This document shows, piece after piece, positions 22,802 to 27,388 of a stretch of 27,388 nt of DNA. The stretch lies in assembly GCA_034432855.1 (NCBI GenBank), contig DAOUBA010000111.1:1-27388 (forward strand), given 5' to 3'. A program made the translations under genes and the position numbers. The notes beneath the pieces were generated by a model, which did not search any database, was not told the origin of the DNA, and saw only the letters and a program-made list of their open reading frames with translations. This stretch comes from DAOUBA01 sp034432855. GTDB lineage: Bacteria; Chloroflexota; Anaerolineae; B4-G1. Numbering within the stretch: the stretch's first letter is position 1; every line of letters begins with the position of its first letter.

Positions 22802-23413
22802 GTGGGCATAGACGCCGCTGACGGTTCGGTGGACGAAGCGAGTCTGATCGCCGCGGCCCAACAGGGCGGAATAGACGCCTTCAACGACTTGGTGCTGGCC
22901 TATCAGCACCAGGTCTATAATCTTGCCTACCGCATCCTGGGCGACCCGGCCTCCGCTGCCGACGCCACACAAGAGACGTTCATCTCCGCCTATCACCACA
23001 TCGCCGGGTTTCGTGGCGGCTCCTTCAAGTCCTACCTCCTGCGCATCGTTGCCAACGCCTGCTACGACGAACTGCGCCGTCGCCAGCGCCGTCCCGCCAC
23101 GTCGCTCGAGGACTGGGATGTGGACGAAGAGGCCAATCCCACGCTGATCAATGGAAGCGAAGGGCCCGAGGAACACGCCGAGCGGAAGGAGGTCTCCCGC
23201 GTGATCCAGGCGTGCATCGAGACCCTGCCGGCCGACCAGCGCATGACGCTCGTGCTCTCTGACGTGGAGGGGCTGAGTTACGAAGAGATCGCCGAGACGA
23301 CGGGCGTTGCGCTGGGCACGGTCAAATCGCGCCTGGCGCGGGCGCGCGGTAAACTGCGCGATTGCCTGCGGGCGCACGGGGAACTGCTGCCTGCCGGGTA
23401 TCGTCTTGAGTGA
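22802..23413 (+). CDS. ECF-type RNA polymerase sigma factor
   Basis: The 203-residue protein has region 2 at about 25-95 (AFNDLVLAYQHQVYNLAYRILGD, the DATQETFISAY core helix and FKSYLLRIVANACYDELRRR) and region 4 at about 132-186 (LPADQRMTLVLSDVEGLSYEE and the GTVKSRLARARGKL recognition helix). It lacks region 3, as expected for group IV sigma factors. The GTG start directly follows the TGA of the upstream gene. The next gene encodes a membrane protein with an anti-sigma-like N-terminus, the usual partner that holds an ECF factor inactive until an envelope signal arrives. Target promoters cannot be named. Confidence 0.95.
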   Translation: MGIDAADGSVDEASLIAAAQQGGIDAFNDLVLAYQHQVYNLAYRILGDPASAADATQETFISAYHHIAGFRGGSFKSYLLRIVANACYDELRRRQRRPATSLEDWDVDEEANPTLINGSEGPEEHAERKEVSRVIQACIETLPADQRMTLVLSDVEGLSYEEIAETTGVALGTVKSRLARARGKLRDCLRAHGELLPAGYRLE

Positions 23414-23417
23414 TGGG

Positions 23418-23466
23418 GCAGGATGCAGGAAGCAAGAAGCAGGAGGCAGGAGGCAAGAGGCTGGGG
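23418..23466 (+). repeat. GCARGAN heptamer repeat between sigma and anti-sigma genes
   Basis: Seven consecutive heptamers read GCAGGAT, GCAGGAA, GCAAGAA, GCAGGAG, GCAGGAG, GCAAGAG, GCTGGGG. The order two GCAGGAN then one GCAAGAN gives a 21-bp higher-order period. The same pattern occurs near 25587. Here it forms nearly the whole spacer between two cotranscribed genes. Confidence 0.8.
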
Positions 23467-23474
23467 GAGTGACG

Positions 23475-24320
23475 ATGATGCGGTGGTTTACGAAGCGGGA
23501 CAGAGAAAAGGAGCGGCGGGATGAATTGCTTTCGGCGTACCTCGACGGCCAATTGGACGTCGGGGAACGCACGCGCCTGGAAGCACGGTTGGCAAGCGAT
23601 CCCGCCCTCCGTGCCGAACTGGAGGCGCTGCGCCGCACCGTGGCGCTGGTGCGTGATCTCCCGCGCGTCCCCGTCCCGCGCAACTTTATCCTGCCGCAGA
23701 CGGTGGCCCCACGCCCACGGCCTGTCCCGCTACGCTCCCGGCGGTCGCTTGCCCCGTGGCTTACTGCCGTGACCTCTGTCGCCGCCCTGTTGTTCCTCGC
23801 TGTCCTGATCGGCGACTTGCTCATCGGCGGCGCGGGCCGCCCGGCCTTTGCGCCGGCAGCACCGTTGGCGGTAGAGGAACAGGAGACGGTGGCCGTCACC
23901 AGAGAGGTTGAACAGCGGGCCTGGGAGACACCACCTGCTGTGCCGCCGTTGGCGATGATGGCGACCACGGAGGAAGCCGATTCCGCCGGCGAGGAGGAGC
24001 GCCAGAATATGCAGTATATGACGGTCACGCCGGCTGCAGAAGAAGGCGGCCTTGCCCCGGCCGCCATCCCCAGCCCGGTAGTGCCGGAGAGCGCCGCCGG
24101 CGTTCCGACTCCGACGCCGGAACTCTACAAATACGTGTACGCGACGGTTCCCCCAACCCAGGAGGAAATGGCGCCAGCAGAAGGTGAGCGCACACCGGCA
24201 ACCGGCCGGAAGGTCGAACCCTTCCCACTTCCCGCCTCGCGGATGCTCGAGAGCAGCCTGGGCCTGATCGTATTGATACTGGGGGGTATTACAATCTGGG
24301 CCTGGCGCGCCCGCCGGTAA
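23475..24320 (+). CDS. Probable membrane-bound anti-sigma factor
   Basis: The 281-residue protein has an N-terminal cytosolic domain with DELLSAYLDGQLDVGERTRLEARLASDP (about 16-43, given in two parts: DELLSAYLDGQLDVGER and RTRLEARLASDP), the pattern of anti-sigma domains. The zinc motif H-x3-C-x2-C is absent. A membrane segment at about 93-117 is followed by a Pro/Glu/Ala-rich extracytoplasmic part of some 130 residues and a second membrane segment at about 256-277 ending in Arg residues. I take the ATG at 23475, with the G-rich stretch GGGGGAG before it; one at 23478 is equally possible. Its position after the ECF gene is the main support for its role. Confidence 0.83.
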   Translation: MMRWFTKRDREKERRDELLSAYLDGQLDVGERTRLEARLASDPALRAELEALRRTVALVRDLPRVPVPRNFILPQTVAPRPRPVPLRSRRSLAPWLTAVTSVAALLFLAVLIGDLLIGGAGRPAFAPAAPLAVEEQETVAVTREVEQRAWETPPAVPPLAMMATTEEADSAGEEERQNMQYMTVTPAAEEGGLAPAAIPSPVVPESAAGVPTPTPELYKYVYATVPPTQEEMAPAEGERTPATGRKVEPFPLPASRMLESSLGLIVLILGGITIWAWRARR

Positions 24321-24359
24321 GGGTCCCCATCGGGCTGTCGCGATGCGCACAAGCGCCCG

Positions 24360-25565
24360 TTACATCTCTTTTATCCCATACGGAAAATCGTATTCGGCCA
24401 TTTTCGCCATGAACGGATCGGGGTCGAACGCCTCCGGTCCCAGCACCCCCGTCCCCCGCCACACCCCGCTGTTGAGCAAGTCCCAGGCGATGACCGGGTT
24501 GACCGCCGTTTGCCACACCACGGCCTGCACGCCGTATTTCCGCATGCAGGTCTCGTTATCGGCGACCTGGTAGATGTAAACCTGACGCGGCCTGCCATCC
24601 TTGACGCCCTTGACCCACGTGCCGGCGCAGGTTTTGCCGAACATCTTGTCGCCCAGGTGGGCCGGGTCGGGCAGACAGGCCGCCACCACATCACGCGGCG
24701 CGACCATTACGCCCTTGACGTTGATCGGCTCTTTGTTGTCCAGGCCGAGCATCTTGATCGTTTTGAGCACACGGATAAACTCCTCGCCCAGGCCATACTT
24801 GAAGGTCACGCGCTTGCAGTCAATCCAGCGTGGGATGAGCAACACCTCCTCGTGCTCAACATTGACACACTCGATCGGGCCGATACCCTCCGGGAACTCG
24901 AACACCTCCGGCTCGGAGAACGGCTCGGTGGTGTACCAGCCGCGCTCCTTATCCCAGATCACCGGTGGGTTCAGGCACTCCTCAATCGTCGTCCAGATCG
25001 AGAAGTTGGGGGCGAACTCGTAGCCGCGTACCTCCAGGTTGGCCCCGTCGCGCACGCCGATCTCGACAACCTCGTCGAAGAGGTGTTTGGCAGCATATTT
25101 GGCAAAGATGTCGGCCAGCCCTGGCTCGACGCCCATCCCCAGCAGTGCCAGCAGACCCTTCTTCTCCCACTGTTCTGCCCGCTCGAACTGATAATCACCT
25201 AGTTTGATCCCGCACTGGCGGTACGGATCGGTCGGGTGCGGCGTCGAGAGCGTCATCGCCATGTCCATGTACATGCAGCCGTACTCGAACGCCGCGTCGA
25301 AGATGGGCTCGTTAAAGACCGGGTCCACCGCGTTCATAATCAGGTCCACTTTGTACTTGCGTGCCATGTCGAGGATGAGCGCCTTGTCGCTGGCGTCTAT
25401 CCATTCTTCCGGGAACTTGTCGGGCCGGTCGAGTTTCTGCGCCACTTCCCGCACGCGCTCGCGGTTATAGTCCGCCAGGACGATCTTTTCCACCCACGGC
25501 TTATCCTTGGCGACGACGGTAATTGCCTCGCCGACGCCGCCCACCCCAACCAGTAAGACTCTCAT
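24360..25565 (-). CDS. Saccharopine dehydrogenase-like oxidoreductase
   Basis: The 401-residue protein begins with a Rossmann-fold nucleotide-binding motif MRVLLVGVGGVGEA (GxGGxG at 7-12) and ADYNRERV at the end of the second strand, as in NAD(P)-dependent saccharopine and carboxynorspermidine dehydrogenases. MNAVDP, CMYMDMAM and LGMGVEPGLADIFAKYA (about 155-171) continue the family pattern into the C-terminal domain. It could act in lysine breakdown or polyamine metabolism, or on another amino-acid conjugate; the sequence does not decide. The ATG at 25565 has GGAGG eight bases upstream. A longer frame reaching 25688 would translate the heptamer repeat and is rejected. It lies 119 bp after the symporter gene and converges with the anti-sigma gene across 39 bp with no clear terminator. 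Confidence 0.88.
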   Translation of the reverse strand: MRVLLVGVGGVGEAITVVAKDKPWVEKIVLADYNRERVREVAQKLDRPDKFPEEWIDASDKALILDMARKYKVDLIMNAVDPVFNEPIFDAAFEYGCMYMDMAMTLSTPHPTDPYRQCGIKLGDYQFERAEQWEKKGLLALLGMGVEPGLADIFAKYAAKHLFDEVVEIGVRDGANLEVRGYEFAPNFSIWTTIEECLNPPVIWDKERGWYTTEPFSEPEVFEFPEGIGPIECVNVEHEEVLLIPRWIDCKRVTFKYGLGEEFIRVLKTIKMLGLDNKEPINVKGVMVAPRDVVAACLPDPAHLGDKMFGKTCAGTWVKGVKDGRPRQVYIYQVADNETCMRKYGVQAVVWQTAVNPVIAWDLLNSGVWRGTGVLGPEAFDPDPFMAKMAEYDFPYGIKEM

Positions 25566-25581
25566 CGCAAATCCCTCCGTT

Positions 25582-25683
25582 AGGATGCAAGATGCAGGAT
25601 GCAGGATGCAAGATGCAGGATGCAGGATGCAAGATGCAGGATGCAGGATGCAGGATTCTTGCTCCTTGCTTCCTGCCTCTTGC
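25582..25683 (-). repeat. GCARGAT heptamer array with inverted heptamers
   Basis: On the plus strand ten heptamers (25587-25656) follow the 21-bp order GCAAGAT, GCAGGAT, GCAGGAT three times, plus one extra, with a partial unit before them. Four inverted heptamers follow at 25656-25683 (TTCTTGC, TCCTTGC, TTCCTGC, CTCTTGC). Direct and inverted units can pair to form a hairpin in the transcript between the symporter and dehydrogenase genes. The inverted part ends one base before the symporter stop codon. Confidence 0.85.
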
Positions 25684-25684
25684 T

Positions 25685-27247
25685 TCATTTCCCCAGGCGG
25701 ATGCCCAATGGGTTACGCATATCTACCGGCCTGCCGTGCAGATCGGTCAGTGGTTTGGGCGGATCGATCTTTTGCGTGAGTAGCGAACCGCCGATAAACA
25801 ACACAACCGAAGCAATGAACGCCGGGGTCGAGGCGATATAGATCGCATCCCAGACCGCGTCGTCCACGTACCCGCCACATGCCTCCAGCGTCGTGGGGTA
25901 GTAGACGAAGGTCAGGATGATCCACAATACCGTACCCCCCACGAGCGATACCAGAGCCCCGATGTGATTGCCCTTCTTCCAGTACATGCCGATGAGGTAA
26001 GGCGCGACCATGCCGACCAGAATCGTCGTGCAACTCAACACGGCCAGGCGGTAGATCGTCGCGGCGAAGAGCGCGATGAGCAGGCTGATGATACCGGTCA
26101 CCAACAGGCTGAGGCGCGTCAGCCACAACTGGCTCTTGTCGGAGAGGTCCGGCTTGAAGGCCTTGACGATGTTCTCGGTGAACATCGTCGCCCCGGCCAG
26201 CATGGAACTATCGGAGGTGCTCATCAGCGCTGAGGCCAGCGCCGCGATGAAGACCGCCACCAGCAGCGGCGGCATGAACTTCATCGCCATCGAGACGAGG
26301 ACGAACTCCGTCTGCTCGATCTCCAGGTCCGGGCCGATGGCGCCGTGGGCCGTCACGCCCAGCAGCGGCGGAAGGACGCCGAAGACCAGATAGAGAACCG
26401 CCGCCAGGTACGTGGCCTTGACCGCCACGGACTCGTTCTTGGCCGCGCAGGTGCGCTGGAGATAATCCTGCGCTGGGATGCTGCCCAGGCCGATGGCCAT
26501 CCAGGCCGCCAGGTAGTAGAACCAGCCCAGGTAGCCGGTGTAGCCCAGGTACCCCTCCTCGCGGATCGGCCACAGCGCGAAAGGCTGCGAGACGTCCTGG
26601 GAGCCGGCCAGACCCAGGAACTCGCCCAGGCCGCCCACTTTTCCGACGACGATGCCGAAGGTCATCACCAACCCGAAGCAGATCAGGAACATCTGGATGA
26701 AATCGAGGGCGGTGTCGGCCCAGAGCCCGCCCATCATCGTGTAGAGGGTGACGACGGTGGCGACCAGGATCATACCGGCCTGTAGCGGCCAGCCCAGGAG
26801 CGCATGCAGGATGCTCCCGCCGGCCACGATCTGGGCCGCCGTCCAGCCGAAATAGGTGATGATCTGCAAGACCGCGCCCAGCATCGACATCGTTTTGCCG
26901 AAGCGGCGCTCGTAAAAGTCCATCAACGTCAGGTACTCGGCCCGCCGCGCCAGGCGCACGACCAGAAAGCCGGAGAGGATCAGGCACAAGGCTGCGCCGA
27001 AGGGGTCGAACACCACGCCCTGGAAGCCAAAGCGGTAGGCGCTGGCGCTGGAGCCCATCAACGTCTCTGCGGCGAACCAGGTCGCCATGATGGAAGGGCC
27101 GGCCATCCAGATGGGCAATCGTCGGCCCGCCACGACATAGTCCACCGTGGTCTTGACACGTCTGGAGGCCCAGTAGCCAATGCCCAACCTGACCAGGAGG
27201 ATGATGACGATCCCCCACACGATCAAACCTGCGTATTCGTATTCCAT
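25685..27247 (-). CDS. Sodium:solute symporter family protein
   Basis: The 520-residue inner-membrane protein belongs to the SSS family (PutP/PanF-like), which couples substrate uptake to sodium entry. The N-terminus has the family pattern GYWASRRVKTTVDYVVAGRRLP, then MATWFAAETLMG in the region of the first sodium-site helix. Later come YTMMGGLWADTALDFIQMF and ALASALMSTSDSSMLAGATM, the latter containing the conserved Ser/Thr of the second sodium site. About 13 membrane segments are visible, a normal length. The ATG at 27247 has AAAGGAG ten bases upstream; an upstream start at 27316 lies in the repeat element. The next gene encodes a saccharopine dehydrogenase-like enzyme, so an amino acid or amine is a possible substrate, but this is only inference. 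Confidence 0.92.
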   Translation of the reverse strand: MEYEYAGLIVWGIVIILLVRLGIGYWASRRVKTTVDYVVAGRRLPIWMAGPSIMATWFAAETLMGSSASAYRFGFQGVVFDPFGAALCLILSGFLVVRLARRAEYLTLMDFYERRFGKTMSMLGAVLQIITYFGWTAAQIVAGGSILHALLGWPLQAGMILVATVVTLYTMMGGLWADTALDFIQMFLICFGLVMTFGIVVGKVGGLGEFLGLAGSQDVSQPFALWPIREEGYLGYTGYLGWFYYLAAWMAIGLGSIPAQDYLQRTCAAKNESVAVKATYLAAVLYLVFGVLPPLLGVTAHGAIGPDLEIEQTEFVLVSMAMKFMPPLLVAVFIAALASALMSTSDSSMLAGATMFTENIVKAFKPDLSDKSQLWLTRLSLLVTGIISLLIALFAATIYRLAVLSCTTILVGMVAPYLIGMYWKKGNHIGALVSLVGGTVLWIILTFVYYPTTLEACGGYVDDAVWDAIYIASTPAFIASVVLFIGGSLLTQKIDPPKPLTDLHGRPVDMRNPLGIRLGK

Positions 27248-27276
27248 TTGGCTTTCTCCTTTCATTAGTCCGTTAG

Positions 27277-27388
27277 TAGTGAAATTCTTGCACATTGGGC
27301 AAGGATTTTGCCACAAAGGACACGACGGTCACACGAAGGACACAAAGGTATCCTTAGTGTCCTTTGTGTATCCTTTTTGTCCCTGGTG
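27277..27388 (-). repeat. Palindromic CACGAAGGACAC-type element with hairpin tail, right copy
   Basis: Read on the minus strand this is a copy of the element at the left end: GGACACAAAGG-type units and their inverted forms (27311-27388), then CTTGCCCAATGTGCAAG (27287-27303) and ATTTCA. The tail hairpin differs from the left copy by one C/T change, which lies in the loop. It sits just upstream of the symporter gene, with no clear promoter, and may continue past the window end. Confidence 0.75.

Noticed and set aside
22271..24067. 598-codon minus-strand frame opposite the 146-residue, sigma and anti-sigma genes
   Set aside because: It crosses three real genes and translates the heptamer repeat; no family motif.
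24321..24359. Terminator between the converging anti-sigma and dehydrogenase genes
   Set aside because: No stable stem with a T-run on either strand could be found in the 39 bases.
25582..25683. Possible CRISPR array
   Set aside because: Units are contiguous 7-bp repeats with no unique spacers and no cas genes.
25566..25688. N-terminal extension of the dehydrogenase with repeated SCILHPA heptapeptides
   Set aside because: This is translation of the heptamer DNA repeat; a good ribosome site and the Rossmann motif place the start at 25565.

Overview
The window looks like a chromosomal segment of an uncultivated-type Chloroflexota bacterium (Anaerolineae/Caldilineae-like). This is an inference. 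It rests on GC-rich coding DNA, several GTG starts, lipoproteins with Thr/Pro/Ala linkers, a Gram-positive-type SOS box (also known for a Chloroflexota LexA), a Uma2 nuclease and GC-rich intergenic heptamer and palindromic repeats. No rRNA, tRNA, CRISPR array or intact transposase was seen.

Layout. (1) 1-2972, minus strand: an FAD-linked oxidase and an HdrD/GlcF-like Fe-S protein form a two-gene redox operon behind a sigma70-type promoter with tandem operator-like repeats. (2) 3073-12178, minus strand: a complete Opp/Dpp-type ABC importer (family 5 lipoprotein, two permeases, two ATPases) runs directly into a family 9 glycoside hydrolase with no signal peptide. This suggests uptake of beta-linked oligosaccharides followed by hydrolysis in the cytosol. 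The operon has a long, structured leader and a strong hairpin after the binding-protein gene. (3) 12196-15673, minus strand: a probable DNA-repair neighbourhood holds a metallo-hydrolase, a DUF6504 protein, an AlkZ-related protein and a radical SAM/HhH protein. The radical SAM promoter has a perfect SOS box in the spacer of a consensus promoter. (4) 15692-16619, plus strand: a divergent promoter with a Fur-like operator drives a truncated Fur gene and a Dps-like thioferritin, ending at a strong terminator.

(5) 16618-21245, plus strand: a four-gene operon encodes a PrsW-like membrane protein that has lost its catalytic residues, a Uma2 nuclease, a membrane-anchored unknown protein and a large S1C protease lipoprotein with three repeated beta modules. 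(6) 21246-21611 holds remnants of an MNT/HEPN toxin-antitoxin pair. (7) 21612-24320, plus strand: a two-TM protein resembling TRADD-N-associated membrane domains, an unknown 146-residue protein, an ECF sigma factor and its probable membrane anti-sigma factor. (8) 24360-27247, minus strand: a sodium:solute symporter followed by a saccharopine dehydrogenase-like oxidoreductase.

Repeats. Both ends of the window carry related copies, in inverted orientation, of an element made of a CACGAAGGACAC-type palindromic array plus a 17-nt hairpin tail. A separate heptamer repeat (GCARGAN, with a 21-bp higher-order pattern) lies between the sigma and anti-sigma genes and again between the symporter and dehydrogenase genes.

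The most original points are the SOS-box promoter back to back with the Fur-box promoter, the PrsW-like pseudoprotease near an ECF/anti-sigma pair and an exported S1C protease, the import-coupled cytosolic GH9 with its structured leader, and the two repeat families.
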